Source: Thioalkalivibrio sp. ALJ24 (GTDB taxonomy: Bacteria; Pseudomonadota; Gammaproteobacteria; Ectothiorhodospirales; Ectothiorhodospiraceae). Taken from it: a stretch of 64,000 nucleotides of DNA. The notes below the pieces were generated by a model. The model ran no database searches. It was not told where the DNA came from and worked only from the letters and a program-made list of their open reading frames with translations. The stretch spans positions 105,803 through 169,802 of the forward strand of contig NZ_KB898731.1 of the NCBI RefSeq assembly GCF_000377785.1. Reading direction: 5' to 3'. This document shows, in pieces, positions 26,258-36,588 of this stretch (position 1 is the first letter of the stretch; every line of letters starts with the position of its first letter). Made by a program: the position numbers and the translations under genes.

Positions 26258-28147
26258 ATGACCGCCGAACTCGACGAGATCCGCGACTTCCTCGATCAGG
26301 CGCCGGATCTCGCGGAACTGCCCGCCCCGGCCCGCGCCGCCATGGTGCGGCGCCTGACCCTGCGTTACCTGCGCCACGGCGCGGCGTTTCCACCCGCCGA
26401 GAACGGCGACGGGCTGTGGATCGTTCACACCGGGGCGATCGAGCTGTTCGACGCCGGCGACACCCTGTGCGACCGTCTCGGCGAGGGCGACGTGGCACGC
26501 GTGACTGGCGGCGAGTGTGCGGCCACGGGCTCCGGCGGTCACGCCCGGGTGACCGAGGACGCACTGGTGTATCACCTGCCGCAGGCGCGGGCCGAGGACC
26601 TCGCCCTCCACCACCCCGCTCTGGGCGACTTCCTGCGCGCCCCCGGCGGACTGTCCGCGCCGGACAACGACGACTGTGGCGACATGGGCGAGCGGGATAA
26701 CCTCGGCACCGCCGACGGCCGCACCACCCTGCTGACCACCCCGGTGGCCTCGCTGATGAGCCCCCAGGTCCTGCAGGCGGATGCCGGCATCTCGCTGCGC
26801 GAGGCCGCCCGCCGCATGACCGGGGCGGATGTCTCCGCGCTGCTCCTGCAGGACGGGGAGCCCCCCGGCCGACCGGCCGGCATGCTCACGGACACCGACC
26901 TGCGTCACGTCCTTGCGGAGGACATCCCGCCCGACACCCCGGTACGCGAACGCATGACGCGCGAACTGGTCACCGTCACCGGCGACACCCCGGCGTTCGA
27001 GGCCCTGCTGGAGATGGCGCGCCGCGACATCCATCACCTGCCGGTGATGGAACCCGACGGCGAGCGCCTGGCCGGGATCCTCTCCGGCACCGACCTGATC
27101 CGCCACCAGGGGACCAGCGCAATCCACCTGATCCGCGACCTGCGCCGCGCGGGTTCGCCGGCCGAGCTGAGCCTGCGGATGCAGGCCCTGCCCCGGCTGC
27201 AGCAGCAGTTGAGCGAGGCCGGGGTGGATGCCCTGCGCTGCGCCCAGGTGCTGACCCTGGTGATCGACACCCTGACCCGGCGCCTGCTGGAACTGGCCGA
27301 GGAGCGCCTGGGCCCCGCGCCGGCCACCTGGACGTGGCTGGCCAGCGGCAGCCAGGGCCGCCATGAACAGCTGGCGCACACCGACCAGGACACCGCGCTG
27401 GTGTGGGCGGACGATGCCCCGGACGAGGCGGAAGAATGGTTCGCCGCCCTCGCCCGCGAGGTGACCGACGGACTGGACGCCTGTGGCATCCGGCGCTGCC
27501 CCGGCGGGGTCGATCCCACCCACGCCGCCTGGCGCGGCCCGGAGCGCGACTGGCATGCGGCCTTCGAGCGGGTGTTCACCCGGCCGGATGCGCAGGACGC
27601 CCGGCTGGCCGCGCACTATCTCGACCTGCGGGTCATCCACGGCAGCCACAGCCTGTTCACGCCCCTGCGCCAGCAGGCGCTGGAGCTCGGTTACCGGCAC
27701 GAGAGCATCCACACCGCGATGGCCCTGCAGGCGCGCGAGCTGCGGCCACCGCTGGGTTTCTTCCGCCGTTTCGTGCTCGAACACGACGGCGAACACAGCC
27801 CGGCCCTCGACCTCAAGCGCCGCGGCCTGCTGCCGATCGTGGCGCTGGCCCGGGTATGTGCCCTGCGCGCCCGGGCGGATGCCCGCAGCACTCCCGAGCG
27901 GCTGCGCGCCAGTGCCCACGCCGGGATCCTCACGGACGACACGGCGCGCGAGCTGGAGGAGGCCTTCCGCTTCATCGCAGGCGTGCGGGCGCGCCACCAG
28001 GCGGGCCGGATCGCCGCCGGCCAGTCCGCGGACAACCACGTCGATCCGACCACGCTCACGGGGCTGGAACGCAGCCGACTGAAGGCCGCCTTCGTGCGCG
28101 TGGCGCAGGCCGCCCGGGCGTCGCTGGGGGGCGAGGGGCAGGCATGA
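26258..28147 (+). CDS. CBS/DUF294 nucleotidyltransferase-like protein (second copy)
   Basis: A 629-residue paralogue of the protein encoded at 22122 with the same order: N-terminal cNMP-binding-like domain, CBS pair (SLMSPQVLQADAGISLREAA ; GILSGTDLIRH), DUF294 motif ASGSQGRHEQ with TDQDT, and a C-terminal helical domain. The N-terminal barrel is more degenerate than in the first copy and may not bind a nucleotide. It starts at ATG 26258. Its stop overlaps the exonuclease ATG by four bases. Having two such proteins around one symporter suggests a two-part control system for uptake or for the downstream acetyl-CoA synthetase. Confidence 0.87.
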   Translation: MTAELDEIRDFLDQAPDLAELPAPARAAMVRRLTLRYLRHGAAFPPAENGDGLWIVHTGAIELFDAGDTLCDRLGEGDVARVTGGECAATGSGGHARVTEDALVYHLPQARAEDLALHHPALGDFLRAPGGLSAPDNDDCGDMGERDNLGTADGRTTLLTTPVASLMSPQVLQADAGISLREAARRMTGADVSALLLQDGEPPGRPAGMLTDTDLRHVLAEDIPPDTPVRERMTRELVTVTGDTPAFEALLEMARRDIHHLPVMEPDGERLAGILSGTDLIRHQGTSAIHLIRDLRRAGSPAELSLRMQALPRLQQQLSEAGVDALRCAQVLTLVIDTLTRRLLELAEERLGPAPATWTWLASGSQGRHEQLAHTDQDTALVWADDAPDEAEEWFAALAREVTDGLDACGIRRCPGGVDPTHAAWRGPERDWHAAFERVFTRPDAQDARLAAHYLDLRVIHGSHSLFTPLRQQALELGYRHESIHTAMALQARELRPPLGFFRRFVLEHDGEHSPALDLKRRGLLPIVALARVCALRARADARSTPERLRASAHAGILTDDTARELEEAFRFIAGVRARHQAGRIAAGQSADNHVDPTTLTGLERSRLKAAFVRVAQAARASLGGEGQA

Positions 28148-28908
28148 GCACCGCCATGGCCTCGCCCGGCCAGGCCTGCCCGTTCGCCCGGGCCGCCGCC
28201 TGGTTTTCCCCCGGGTACTGGCGCTTCTGCCGAGCCCGCAACCGCGCGCGGCTGCAGACCCCGGCGGGCCCGCTGCGCGACTGCCTGGAGACCCCGCCGC
28301 CGGCGCCCGCGCAGGCGGTGGCCCGCACCCGCTTCCTCGCGGTGGACATCGAGACCACCGGCCTCGAACCGGAGCAGGACGCGATCCTCAGCATCGGCTG
28401 GGTGGCGCTGGAGGGCACGGCCATCGATCTGGCCACCGCCGACTATGTGCTGGTGCGCCCGGACCGCGAGGTCCCGGAACAAAGCGCGGTGATCCACCAC
28501 ATCACCGATGAACACGCCGCCCGCGGGGTCGACGTCGGGGAGGCCCTGGACGCCCTGTTCCGCGCGCTCGACGGCCGCGTGCTGATCGCCCACCACGCGG
28601 CCCTCGAACTGGGCTTTCTGGCCCGAGCCTGCGAACGGCGCTACGGCACCCGCCCGCCCCTGCCGGTGGTCGACACCCTGCGCCTGGCCGAGACCGCCCG
28701 GCGCCGCGCCGGCCGTCCGGTAAGTGCCGGTGGCCTGCGCCTGCACGCCCTGCGCGGCGACTACAACCTGCCGCCCCGGCGCACCCACGACGCCCTGCTG
28801 GACGCCCTCGGCGCGGCCGAGCTGTTTGCCGCGCTGGTGGCCGAACGCGACCCGACCGGGGCACTCGCACTGGGACGCGTACTGTTCCGTCCCGCCCGGC
28901 TCTGGTAG
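28144..28908 (+). CDS. DnaQ-family 3'-5' exonuclease (DEDDh type)
   Basis: A 254-residue protein. A basic N-terminal region of about 60 residues precedes the exonuclease fold: ExoI motif LAVDIETTGLEPEQD, ExoII region LIAHHAALELGFL, and ExoIII THDALLDALGAAELF. These give the Asp, Glu, Asp and His ligands of DEDDh nucleases. Similar exonucleases are often encoded beside DUF294 and SSS genes, so a specific partner or substrate, perhaps a nucleotide signal or RNA, is more likely than replication proofreading. It is translationally coupled to the DUF294 gene. Confidence 0.87.
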   Translation: MSTAMASPGQACPFARAAAWFSPGYWRFCRARNRARLQTPAGPLRDCLETPPPAPAQAVARTRFLAVDIETTGLEPEQDAILSIGWVALEGTAIDLATADYVLVRPDREVPEQSAVIHHITDEHAARGVDVGEALDALFRALDGRVLIAHHAALELGFLARACERRYGTRPPLPVVDTLRLAETARRRAGRPVSAGGLRLHALRGDYNLPPRRTHDALLDALGAAELFAALVAERDPTGALALGRVLFRPARLW

Positions 28909-28929
28909 GGCGGACACGGCCAGCAGGCA

Positions 28930-28938
28930 TGCTATCCT
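28930..28938 (+). promoter_or_regulatory. Candidate extended -10 box upstream of acs
   Basis: TGCTATCCT at 28930-28938 fits an extended -10 element (TGnTATnnT) about 64 bases before the acs start. No good -35 box lies 17 bases upstream, as is allowed for extended -10 promoters. It suggests acs has its own promoter besides read-through from the exonuclease gene. The evidence is weak. Confidence 0.3.
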
Positions 28939-29001
28939 CGCGCCGACAAGACCCATACCCCCAACGAATCCGCTGGAACCACGCAGAACATGGAGGCCCG
29001 C

Positions 29002-30960
29002 ATGAGTGACACCATCGAGTCCACCCTCACCGAGACCCGCCATTTCGAACCGCCGGCGGCATTCACCGCGAACGCCCGGCTCAAGCCGGAAGACGTGGAG
29101 GCCCTGCACAACAAGGCCCGGGCCGACTACGAAGGCTTCTGGTGCGACCTGGCGCGCGAGAAGATCGACTGGCAGAGCGAATTCACCGAAGGGCTGGACA
29201 GCTCGAACGCGCCGCATTTCCGCTGGTTCGCCGACGGGCGCATGAACGTCTCCTACAACTGCATCGACCGCCACCTCGAAGCCCGCGGCAACAAGACCGC
29301 GATCCGCTTCGAGGCCGAGAACGGCGACACCCGCAACCTCACCTACCGCGAGCTCTACAACGAGGTCGGCAAGCTGGCCAACGCGCTCAAGGGCATGGGC
29401 GTGGAGAAGGGCGATCGCGTGGTCATCTACATGCCGATGAACGCCGAGGCCGTGATCGCCATGCAGGCCTGCGCCCGCATCGGCGCGATCCACTCGGTGG
29501 TGTTCGGCGGTTTCTCCGCCGATGCCCTGCGCGACCGCGTGGTGGACTCCGGCGCCACCGTCATCATCACCGCCGACGGCGGCGAGCGCGGCGGCAAGGT
29601 AGTGGGCCTGAAGGCCGGCGTGGACAAGGCGCTGGCCAGCAACCCCGCCGAGGTCGAGAAGGTGATCGTCTGCCGGCGCGCCGGCAATGACGTGACCATG
29701 CAGGAAGGCCGCGACGTCTGGTGGGAAGACGCGGTGGACGGCGAATCGGTCGACTGCGAACCCGAGTGGGTGGAATCCGAACACCCGCTGTTCCTGCTCT
29801 ACACCTCCGGCTCCACCGGCAAACCCAAGGGCATTCAGCACTCCAGTGCCGGCTACCTGCTGGGCGCGATCCTGACCAACGAGTGGGTCTTCGACCTGCA
29901 GGGCGACGACATCTTCTGGTGCACCGCCGACGTCGGCTGGATCACCGGCCACACCTACGTCGCCTATGGCCCGCTGGCGGTGGGCGCCACCCAGGTGGTC
30001 TACGAAGGCGTGCCCACCGTGCCGGATGCCGGACGCTGGTGGAAGATGTGCCAGGACCACAGCGTCACCGTGTTCTATACCGCCCCCACCGCCATTCGTG
30101 CGCTGATGAAGGCCGGCCCCGACCTGCCCGAGCAGTACGACCTGTCGAAACTGCGCCTGCTGGGCACCGTGGGCGAGCCCATCAACCCCGAGGCGTGGAT
30201 GTGGTACTACCGCGAGGTCGGCGGCGAGCGCTGCCCCATCGTGGACACCTGGTGGCAGACCGAGACCGGCGCCAACATGATCGCCCCGATACCCGGCGCC
30301 ACCACCCTGGTCCCGGGCTCCTGCACCCGCGCCCTGCCCGGCATCGACGCCGACGTGGTGGACGAGGACGGCAACAGCCTGGGTGCCGACGAGGGCGGCT
30401 ACCTGGTCATCAAGAAGCCCTGGCCGTCGATGCTGCGTACCGTGTGGGGCGACGACCAGCGCTACAAGGACACCTACTGGCCCAAGTTCGGCGGCAAGTA
30501 CTACCTCGCCGGTGACTCCGCGCGCCGCGACGCGGAAGGCAACTTCTGGATCATGGGCCGCATCGACGACGTGCTCAACGTCTCCGGGCACCGCATGGGC
30601 ACCATGGAAGTCGAATCCGCGCTGGTCGCGCACCCCGACGTGGCCGAGGCCGCGGTGGTCGGGCGTCCGCACGACGTGAAGGGCGAGGCCATCGTCGCCT
30701 TCGTGATCCTGCAGCACGACCGCCTGACCGGCGACGAAGCCGAACGCAAGGTCAAGGAGCTGCGCGAATGGGTGGGCGAGCAGATCGGCCCGATCGCCAA
30801 GCCCGACGACATCCGCTTCGCCGACGGTCTGCCCAAGACCCGTTCCGGCAAGATCATGCGGCGCCTGCTGCGCTCCATTGCCAAGGGCGAGGAGATCACC
30901 TCGGACACCTCCACCCTGGAGAACGAGGCGGTCATCCCGCAGCTGCAGGGCAAGGCCTGA
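29002..30960 (+). CDS. acs: Acetyl-CoA synthetase
   Basis: A 652-residue enzyme, the usual length for Acs. It shows the P-loop [28 protein letters not shown], and the C-terminal [14 protein letters not shown]. The lysine of the last motif is the known acetylation site that switches Acs off. The enzyme makes acetyl-CoA from acetate, ATP and CoA in the cytoplasm. I chose ATG 29002 over 28990 because GGAGG lies seven bases upstream and the length then matches the family. Together with the symporter genes upstream it forms an acetate uptake and activation block. Confidence 0.96.
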   Translation: MSDTIESTLTETRHFEPPAAFTANARLKPEDVEALHNKARADYEGFWCDLAREKIDWQSEFTEGLDSSNAPHFRWFADGRMNVSYNCIDRHLEARGNKTAIRFEAENGDTRNLTYRELYNEVGKLANALKGMGVEKGDRVVIYMPMNAEAVIAMQACARIGAIHSVVFGGFSADALRDRVVDSGATVIITADGGERGGKVVGLKAGVDKALASNPAEVEKVIVCRRAGNDVTMQEGRDVWWEDAVDGESVDCEPEWVESEHPLFLLYTSGSTGKPKGIQHSSAGYLLGAILTNEWVFDLQGDDIFWCTADVGWITGHTYVAYGPLAVGATQVVYEGVPTVPDAGRWWKMCQDHSVTVFYTAPTAIRALMKAGPDLPEQYDLSKLRLLGTVGEPINPEAWMWYYREVGGERCPIVDTWWQTETGANMIAPIPGATTLVPGSCTRALPGIDADVVDEDGNSLGADEGGYLVIKKPWPSMLRTVWGDDQRYKDTYWPKFGGKYYLAGDSARRDAEGNFWIMGRIDDVLNVSGHRMGTMEVESALVAHPDVAEAAVVGRPHDVKGEAIVAFVILQHDRLTGDEAERKVKELREWVGEQIGPIAKPDDIRFADGLPKTRSGKIMRRLLRSIAKGEEITSDTSTLENEAVIPQLQGKA

Positions 30961-30990
30961 CGGCCACGCCCGGATTCAGCACGCCCGCAT

Positions 30991-32184
30991 TCAGTCGGGG
31001 GCCACCCGGGCCCCCGGCTCCACATGATCTCCGGGGCGGGTCACCACCCGTTCCCCGGCCTCCAGACCCTCGCGGATCTGCGTGGTGAAGTCGCTGCGGC
31101 GGCCGACCTCCACCCGGCGCGGCTGCGCCCGGCCTTCCTCCACCACGAACACCGCCCATTCCCCGCCCTCGCGGAACAGGGCACTGGTGGGGATCTGCAG
31201 CACGTCCTCGCCTTCCCACAGCAGGAACTCGGCTTCCACGTGGTAGCCCACCACCAGCCCCGCCGCGCGGGCCTCTTCCGCATCCACTTCGAGCAGGGCC
31301 GGCACGCGCTGCTCGTCCACCCCCAGCGCCGACGTCCGCGTGAAGCCCGCCGGCCGCAGTCGGCGCACCCGGGCCTCCAGCGCCTCGTCACCGCCCCAGT
31401 CGGTCAGACGCACGCGCATGTCCGGCGTTACCCGCACCGCATCCATCGACAGCAGGTCCACCTGCACCTCCAGATCCGCCGGGTCCCCGAGCTCCAGTAC
31501 CGGTTCGCCGGCCGCGACCGAGCCCTCGCAGCAGCGATGCCGGTGCAGCACCACGCCGCCGGCCGGCGCACGCACGGCCAGCGATTCGGCTTCCTCCTCG
31601 CTGCGTTCGCCGGTGGCGATGTCCAGGATCACCCGCGCCGCCTCGACCTCGCTGCGAGCGACCTCCACCGCCGACTCTCCTGCCTCCACCGCCGAGCGGG
31701 CGCGATCCCGCCGGGTCTCCACCCGCTCCAGATCGCTGGCGGACACCGCCCCGTCCTCGAACAGTTCGCGGTGACGCCGGTACTCCGATTCCGCCAGCCG
31801 CGCCTCGGCCCGCAGGTCCTCGAGACTGGCCCGTGCCCCCTGCAGACGCGAGCGTGCCGCGGCCAGGTGCTCGCGGGCCTGCTCGCGCGAGCGCGCATCC
31901 AGCCCCGGCGCCGGCAGCGGCTCCATGCGGAACAGTTCATCGCCGGCGGCCACCGCATCGCCCTCTTCCAGGTGCACGCGATGCAGGAACCCCGCGATCG
32001 GCGCCGACACCTCCCAGGTATCGCGCAGCCGCGTGCGCCCCTCCTCGCGCAGGGTCTCCGTGAATGGCCCGGACTCCACCTCGCTGATCTCCACCGCGAC
32101 CGGCCGCGGGCTCAGCGCCCACACCAGCGCGGCGGCGCCCGCCAGTACCACCAGTCCCGCCGTGATTTGCTTCTTCAACGCCAT
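30991..32184 (-). CDS. HlyD/MacA-type periplasmic adaptor subunit
   Basis: A 397-residue membrane-fusion protein. An N-terminal anchor (ITAGLVVLAGAAALVWAL) is followed by a barrel and lipoyl half (WEVSAPIAGFLHRVHLEEGDAV), a long coiled coil (about residues 100-190, rich in Glu and Arg), the second lipoyl half (LAVRAPAGGVVLHRHRC) and beta-barrel domains. It would connect the inner-membrane ABC permease encoded at 32246 with an outer-membrane channel. It is the last gene of a four-gene operon and converges with acs after 30 bases. Confidence 0.88.
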   Translation of the reverse strand: MALKKQITAGLVVLAGAAALVWALSPRPVAVEISEVESGPFTETLREEGRTRLRDTWEVSAPIAGFLHRVHLEEGDAVAAGDELFRMEPLPAPGLDARSREQAREHLAAARSRLQGARASLEDLRAEARLAESEYRRHRELFEDGAVSASDLERVETRRDRARSAVEAGESAVEVARSEVEAARVILDIATGERSEEEAESLAVRAPAGGVVLHRHRCCEGSVAAGEPVLELGDPADLEVQVDLLSMDAVRVTPDMRVRLTDWGGDEALEARVRRLRPAGFTRTSALGVDEQRVPALLEVDAEEARAAGLVVGYHVEAEFLLWEGEDVLQIPTSALFREGGEWAVFVVEEGRAQPRRVEVGRRSDFTTQIREGLEAGERVVTRPGDHVEPGARVAPD

Positions 32185-32245
32185 TTCCTCAGTCTCGCAG
32201 ATCCCGCGCCCCTGCGCCGCAGGCGAGCGTGCCTGACACCGCGGG

Positions 32246-34609
32246 TTATTCCGCGGCCTTCAGGGCCTGCACACGGTCCAGGCCGCGCAGCCGGCGCAGG
32301 ATCAGCAGGCCGGACAGCGTGGAGGCCATGATGATCCCCAGCGCGGCGAAGCCGTACAGCTGCGGCGTGATGACGAACGGCAGACGCACGAACTCCAGCG
32401 TCAGGGCCTGGTTCAGCAGCCAGGCGAACCCGGTACCGCTGGCCCAGGCCACCGGGATGGCGGCCAGGCTGACCAGTGCGATCTCGCCCAGCAGCACCCA
32501 GCTCACCTGCGCCCGCGAATACCCCAGCACCTCCAGCGTGGCCAGCTCGCGTTCGCGCTCGGCATACGCGATGCGGGCATTGTTGTAGGTCACTGCGAAG
32601 GCGATCGAGCCGGCCAGCAGCACGAATACCGCCGCGAACACCAGCACCGTCTCTTCCATGTATTCGCGCACGTTGGCTTCGGCCTCACGCACCCGTTCCA
32701 CGCTGGCCACCTCGGGGCGGTCGAACAGCGAGTCATACAGCGCCTCCTCATATTCGGAGTCGACCAGCAGCCAGGTCCCGGTGACCGCCGGACCCTCGCC
32801 CTTCAGCCGATGCAGCGCATCGCGCCGGATATAGGCCCCGGTACCCATCGGTTCGTCGACCACCCCGGCCAGCTGCGTGGTGACCGTGCGCCGGCGACCT
32901 TCCAGGAACTCGATCTCCAGCGCATCGCCGGCCTCCAGCCCCAGCTGGTCGGCGAGATAGTCGGTCAGCACCACGCCCGCGGTGGGCAGGCCGGTCTCAC
33001 CGACCTGCGCGGAGGGCAAACGGCGCAGGCGCGGCTCCGGGTCCATCCCCAGCAGCCCGATGCGTTCGCTGCGCGCCCCGGCATGCAGGCGCACCGGCGC
33101 ACTGCGCCAGGTCTCCACCGCCAGCACGCCCGGCTCGTGGCGCAGTTCCCCCGCCACCCGCGGCGGCACCGGATCGGTAAACGCCACGTCGACGTCCATC
33201 TGCAGCGTCATGCGGTACTGCTGGTCGATCATGTGGCTGACCGCCTGCAGCTGATAGGCCCCGATCAGCAGCAGCCCGCCGGACAGGCCGATCCCGATCA
33301 CCGACGCCAGTGACTTGAGCCGGTGGCGCGCTAGATTGCGCAGGATGATGCGCGAGGACTGCCCCAGCCCCCGCATCAGCGCCGAACCCTCCAGCCAGCC
33401 GCGACCGAAGCGTTCCGGCGCCGGGGGACGCATCGCCTCCGCGGGCTGCATGCGCACCGCCTGCCACACCGCCTGCAGGGTGCCCAGCAGGGCGGCCACC
33501 ATCGCCACCCCCAGCGCCAGCAGCACCAGCCAGCCCTGCAGGCGGAAGCTCAGCTCCGGAAAACGGAAATACTCCATGTACAGATCGACCAGTGCGAACG
33601 CGGTCCATGCCCCCAGGGCGATCCCCGCGATGCTGCCCGCCAGCACGATCAGCGCCGTCAGCAGCACGTAATGCCACGCGATCGCGAGGTTGCCGTAACC
33701 GAACGCCTTGAGGATCGCGATCTGGTCGCGCTGCCCGCGGATGATGCGCCCCATCACCACGTGCAGCAGAAACGCCGAGACCAGCAGGAAGATCGCAGGA
33801 ACCACCACCGCCATCATGCCCAGCTGCTGGATCTCCAGGGTGACGAACTCGTGCGAGAACAGCTCGTCGCGCCCATGGGCCCCGGTGCCGCCATAACGCG
33901 CGAGCGCGGCATCCAGCGCGTCGATCACCGCCTCGCGGTCGGCATCGCGCTGCAGGCTCACGCTCAGGCTGTTGAAGGCCCCTTCCATGCCGTAGGCGGC
34001 GGCCAGCGCGCTTTCGTTCATCCACAGGATCGCGTAGCGCTCGTAATCCGGCATCAGGTGCCCCGGCGAGACCTGGTAGATGAACTCCGGTGACAGTGCG
34101 ATGCCGCTGACGCGCACCTCGACCAGCCGCCCCCCGATGATCAGCCGCAGCGCGTCCCCGGCGACCAGCCCGTGGGCCTCGGCGAAGCCGTCGCTGACCA
34201 CCACCTCGTCGGAGCGGGCCCGTTCCGGCAGGCGGCCCTCGCGCAGGTGCAGCTGGTTGAGGGCCGGCTGGCGCCCGTCCGGCAGCGACAGCACCTGGCC
34301 ACGGATCGGGTCGTCGAAGCCGTCCAGTTCCAGCCGCGCCGGCGCACGCACCCGCGGCTCCACCTCGGCCACCCCGGGGATCTCGCGCAGCGGATCGGCG
34401 ATCCGCCGCGGGGCCCGGTTCACCTCGGCGAAGACATCGGCAAAGTGGCGCTCGGCGTAGAAACGTTCCTGCGTCAGGCTCAGTGCGTCATGGCCCATCA
34501 CCGAGAACACCAGGGTCAGCACCCCGCTGGCGATGACCAGCGCGATCGCCGCCGCCTGTCCGCGCAGCCGTGCGAGGTCGCGCAGGACCTTGAGATGCAG
34601 GGTGCGCAC
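32246..34609 (-). CDS. FtsX-like ABC transporter permease
   Basis: A 787-residue protein with the duplicated MacB/FtsX layout: an N-terminal helix, a periplasmic core domain, three helices (around residues 260-370), then a second helix and periplasmic domain (about 430-640) and three final helices. Such large permeases pair with small ATPases to push lipoproteins, peptides or drugs out of the periplasm. It begins nine bases after the ATPase stop. The substrate is unknown. Confidence 0.88.
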   Translation of the reverse strand: MRTLHLKVLRDLARLRGQAAAIALVIASGVLTLVFSVMGHDALSLTQERFYAERHFADVFAEVNRAPRRIADPLREIPGVAEVEPRVRAPARLELDGFDDPIRGQVLSLPDGRQPALNQLHLREGRLPERARSDEVVVSDGFAEAHGLVAGDALRLIIGGRLVEVRVSGIALSPEFIYQVSPGHLMPDYERYAILWMNESALAAAYGMEGAFNSLSVSLQRDADREAVIDALDAALARYGGTGAHGRDELFSHEFVTLEIQQLGMMAVVVPAIFLLVSAFLLHVVMGRIIRGQRDQIAILKAFGYGNLAIAWHYVLLTALIVLAGSIAGIALGAWTAFALVDLYMEYFRFPELSFRLQGWLVLLALGVAMVAALLGTLQAVWQAVRMQPAEAMRPPAPERFGRGWLEGSALMRGLGQSSRIILRNLARHRLKSLASVIGIGLSGGLLLIGAYQLQAVSHMIDQQYRMTLQMDVDVAFTDPVPPRVAGELRHEPGVLAVETWRSAPVRLHAGARSERIGLLGMDPEPRLRRLPSAQVGETGLPTAGVVLTDYLADQLGLEAGDALEIEFLEGRRRTVTTQLAGVVDEPMGTGAYIRRDALHRLKGEGPAVTGTWLLVDSEYEEALYDSLFDRPEVASVERVREAEANVREYMEETVLVFAAVFVLLAGSIAFAVTYNNARIAYAERERELATLEVLGYSRAQVSWVLLGEIALVSLAAIPVAWASGTGFAWLLNQALTLEFVRLPFVITPQLYGFAALGIIMASTLSGLLILRRLRGLDRVQALKAAE

Positions 34610-34618
34610 GGGTATGCG

Positions 34619-35362
34619 TCACCACCGCAGGGTGGCCGGGTCCGCCCGCTGCGGATTCTCCACGATGGAATCGACCCGGCCGTCGCGCAGATGGATCACC
34701 CGGTCGGCCATCTCGCCGATCACCGCGTTGTGGGTGATGATCGCGACCGTGGTGTTCAGCCGCTCGTTGATGTGCGCCAGCACCTCCAGCACGCGGATCC
34801 CGGTCTGCGAGTCCAGCGCGCCGGTGGGCTCGTCGCACAGCAGCACCGCCGGCTGCTTGGCGATCGCGCGGGCAATCGCCACACGCTGCTGCTCGCCGCC
34901 GGACAGCTGCGACGGAAAGTGATCCATGCGGTCCTCCAGCCCCACCAGCGCCAGCGCCTCCTCCGGCGGCATCGGATCGCGCGCGATGTCGGTGACGATG
35001 GCCACGTTCTCGCGCGCGGTCAGACTGGCGATCAGATTGTAGAACTGGAACACGAAGCCCACGTGGTCGCGGCGAAAGGTGGTCAGCACCCGCTCGGAGG
35101 CCTGCGCCAGATCCTGGTCGCGGTACCGGACCTCGCCCGCGGTCGCGGTATCCAGGCCGCCCATGATGTTCAGCAGCGTCGACTTGCCGGAGCCCGACGC
35201 ACCGAGCATCACCACCAGCTCGCCGGCGTAGACCTCCAGATCCACCCCGCGCAGCGCCTGGATGGTGACCTCGCCCATGCGATAGACCCGGGTGACCCCG
35301 CTCGCATGGAAGATGACCTCGCGCCGGCCGGAACCGGCGGCCGGAGCCACGATGGCGTTCAC
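34619..35362 (-). CDS. ABC transporter ATPase (LolD/MacB-type)
   Basis: About 247 residues with Walker [10 protein letters not shown], the signature [19 protein letters not shown], Walker [18 protein letters not shown] and an H-loop histidine in IITHN. I chose GTG 35362 because it overlaps the stop of the small upstream gene, showing coupled translation, and because any earlier start adds a low-complexity Pro/Gly-rich segment unlike the family. It should power the FtsX-like permease encoded next. Confidence 0.9.
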   Translation of the reverse strand: MNAIVAPAAGSGRREVIFHASGVTRVYRMGEVTIQALRGVDLEVYAGELVVMLGASGSGKSTLLNIMGGLDTATAGEVRYRDQDLAQASERVLTTFRRDHVGFVFQFYNLIASLTARENVAIVTDIARDPMPPEEALALVGLEDRMDHFPSQLSGGEQQRVAIARAIAKQPAVLLCDEPTGALDSQTGIRVLEVLAHINERLNTTVAIITHNAVIGEMADRVIHLRDGRVDSIVENPQRADPATLRW

Positions 35363-35535
35363 ACCGGAATCGACGCCGCCCGGGCCACCGGGACCGGAGG
35401 TTCGGCCGCCGGGGCCGCCCCACTGTCCGGCGCACCGGGCAGCAGACCGCCGCCATTGCCGTCCAGGCCCGCCGACCACAGGCTCAGCAGCAACAGCAGG
35501 AGGATCAGGATCGGGATCAGGATGCGTGGTTTCAT
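35359..35535 (-). CDS. Very small single-helix membrane protein at the head of the ABC operon
   Basis: A 58-residue protein starting [23 protein letters not shown]: one leucine/isoleucine-rich helix and then a Gly/Pro/Ala-rich tail. Its stop overlaps the GTG start of the ATPase gene by three bases, which supports real translation. It could be a small regulator or accessory subunit of the transporter. I know no family for it, and a non-functional leader cannot be excluded. Confidence 0.5.
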   Translation of the reverse strand: MKPRILIPILILLLLLLSLWSAGLDGNGGGLLPGAPDSGAAPAAEPPVPVARAASIPV

Positions 35536-35621
35536 CGGACAGGCCCTCGCTCGCAGCAATACCCCAATGCTGCCACAAAGGCCCCCGCACCACGTCGCCA
35601 GAAGCAGCCCCGCCGCACTGA

Positions 35622-35627
35622 TATACT
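35622..35627 (+). promoter_or_regulatory. -10 box (TATACT) placing the mntA transcript start at its ATG
   Basis: TATACT matches the -10 consensus in 5 of 6 positions. The transcript should start about seven bases downstream, that is, at or just before the ATG at 35635. No Shine-Dalgarno sequence lies before that ATG. Together these suggest a leaderless mRNA. The -35 region is weak. Confidence 0.4.
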
Positions 35628-35634
35628 TGGCCCT

Positions 35635-35934
35635 ATGCGCCTGTCCCCGGAACAGCAAACCGTCATCCGTCAGGAAGTGGCCCGTGCATTCGGCCCGGAC
35701 GCCCGGGTCTGCCTTTTCGGGTCCCGCACGGACGACTCGGCGCGGGGAGGTGACATCGACCTGTACGTCGAGGCCGAGGGCACGCCGGACGAACTACTCG
35801 AAAGCGAACTGAAGCTGCATGCCGCCCTGCAGCGGCGGCTTGGCGAGCGCCGCGTGGACCTCGTCGTCCATCGGCGCGGTACTCCCGCGCGGCCCATCGA
35901 CACTCACGCCCGACGCACCGGACTCCCGCTGTGA
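35635..35934 (+). CDS. mntA: MntA-type nucleotidyltransferase antitoxin
   Basis: A 99-residue minimal nucleotidyltransferase. GSRTDDSARGGDIDLYV provides the GSX9DXD motif with two metal-binding aspartates, and a third is in RRVDLVVH. MntA proteins neutralise HepT by attaching AMP groups to it. The stop overlaps the start of the HEPN gene by four bases, the normal arrangement for this pair. It probably autoregulates or is simply co-translated with the toxin. Confidence 0.87.
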   Translation: MRLSPEQQTVIRQEVARAFGPDARVCLFGSRTDDSARGGDIDLYVEAEGTPDELLESELKLHAALQRRLGERRVDLVVHRRGTPARPIDTHARRTGLPL

Positions 35935-36434
35935 CCACCGATTCGCATGCACGCCTGGCCCGGCTGCTGAACCTGGTCGATCGCGAAGACGAACATCTTC
36001 TGGGGGTACGGGAACGGCTCCTCGCGGGTGATTGTTCGGTTTCCCCCGACCGTGTGCGAGGCATCCTTGCTGCCGACAGCGGCATCGACCGGCTCGAATC
36101 CTTCGGTGCCAAGTTCGGGCGGATGCAGGACACGATCATGGACAAGCTGGTCCCGGCCTTTCTCATCAGTGCGGGCGAGAAACCGGGACCAGCCATCGAC
36201 AATCTGGCACGCCTGGAAAAGCTGGGGCTCATCGAACAGGCCGATGACTGGTTACAGATGCGCCATCTGCGCAACCGGCTGGTCCACGAGTACATCGAGA
36301 ACCCCGATGACCTGGCCCCGGCCCTGCAACGCGCCTGTCATTTCACCGACCGAATGCACACCGATTACCAGCGCCTTCGGGGCTATGCCCGGGACCGCCT
36401 GGCGGTCGAGGTCCCCGGCAACACGGGAAACTGA
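35931..36434 (+). CDS. hepT: HepT-like HEPN ribonuclease toxin
   Basis: A 167-residue helical HEPN protein. The motif RNRLVHEY (residues 114-121) supplies the RX4H active site (Arg114, His119) followed by Tyr121, the position that MntA modifies by AMPylation in studied pairs. HepT toxins cut tRNA or mRNA as dimers. The protein is longer at the N-terminus than minimal HepT (about 135 residues). It overlaps the antitoxin gene, and the pair sits between two operons of opposite strand with no sign of a surrounding mobile element. Confidence 0.86.
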   Translation: MTTDSHARLARLLNLVDREDEHLLGVRERLLAGDCSVSPDRVRGILAADSGIDRLESFGAKFGRMQDTIMDKLVPAFLISAGEKPGPAIDNLARLEKLGLIEQADDWLQMRHLRNRLVHEYIENPDDLAPALQRACHFTDRMHTDYQRLRGYARDRLAVEVPGNTGN

Positions 36435-36474
36435 AGCCCCGCGGGTACGGGAGCGAGGGTCACGCGGCGTCGAT

Positions 36475-36503
36475 TTGTTGTTTTGCGCCCAAATATTTAC
36501 CCT
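36475..36503 (+). promoter_or_regulatory. Candidate sigma-70 promoter of the adenosine-kinase-like gene
   Basis: TTGTTG at 36475-36480 and TACCCT at 36498-36503 are 17 bases apart in an unusually AT-rich patch of this GC-rich genome. The patch lies in the 186-base gap before the kinase gene. The downstream leader would be about 110 bases long and contains an inverted repeat near its end. Confidence 0.4.
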
Positions 36504-36569
36504 GTGCGCACCGTCCGGCCCGCCGCAGACGCGCCGCGCACCCCGCAATCGCGCGCCGCAGGGCCGTTT

Positions 36570-36588
36570 TGACGCCAAATCGGCGTCA
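36570..36588 (+). other. Inverted repeat upstream of the kinase gene (operator or leader hairpin)
   Basis: TGACGCC at 36570-36576 and GGCGTCA at 36582-36588 are perfect inverted copies around a five-base AAATC loop. The repeat ends 32 bases before the kinase ATG. It could be an operator for a dimeric regulator or a hairpin in the long 5' leader; the sequence does not tell which. Confidence 0.4.

Noticed and set aside
27691..30717. A 1008-codon open frame on the minus strand across the DUF294, exonuclease and acs genes
   Set aside because: It is antisense to three well-supported genes and encodes a His/Gly/Gln-rich low-complexity protein. Long antisense frames are expected at this high GC content.
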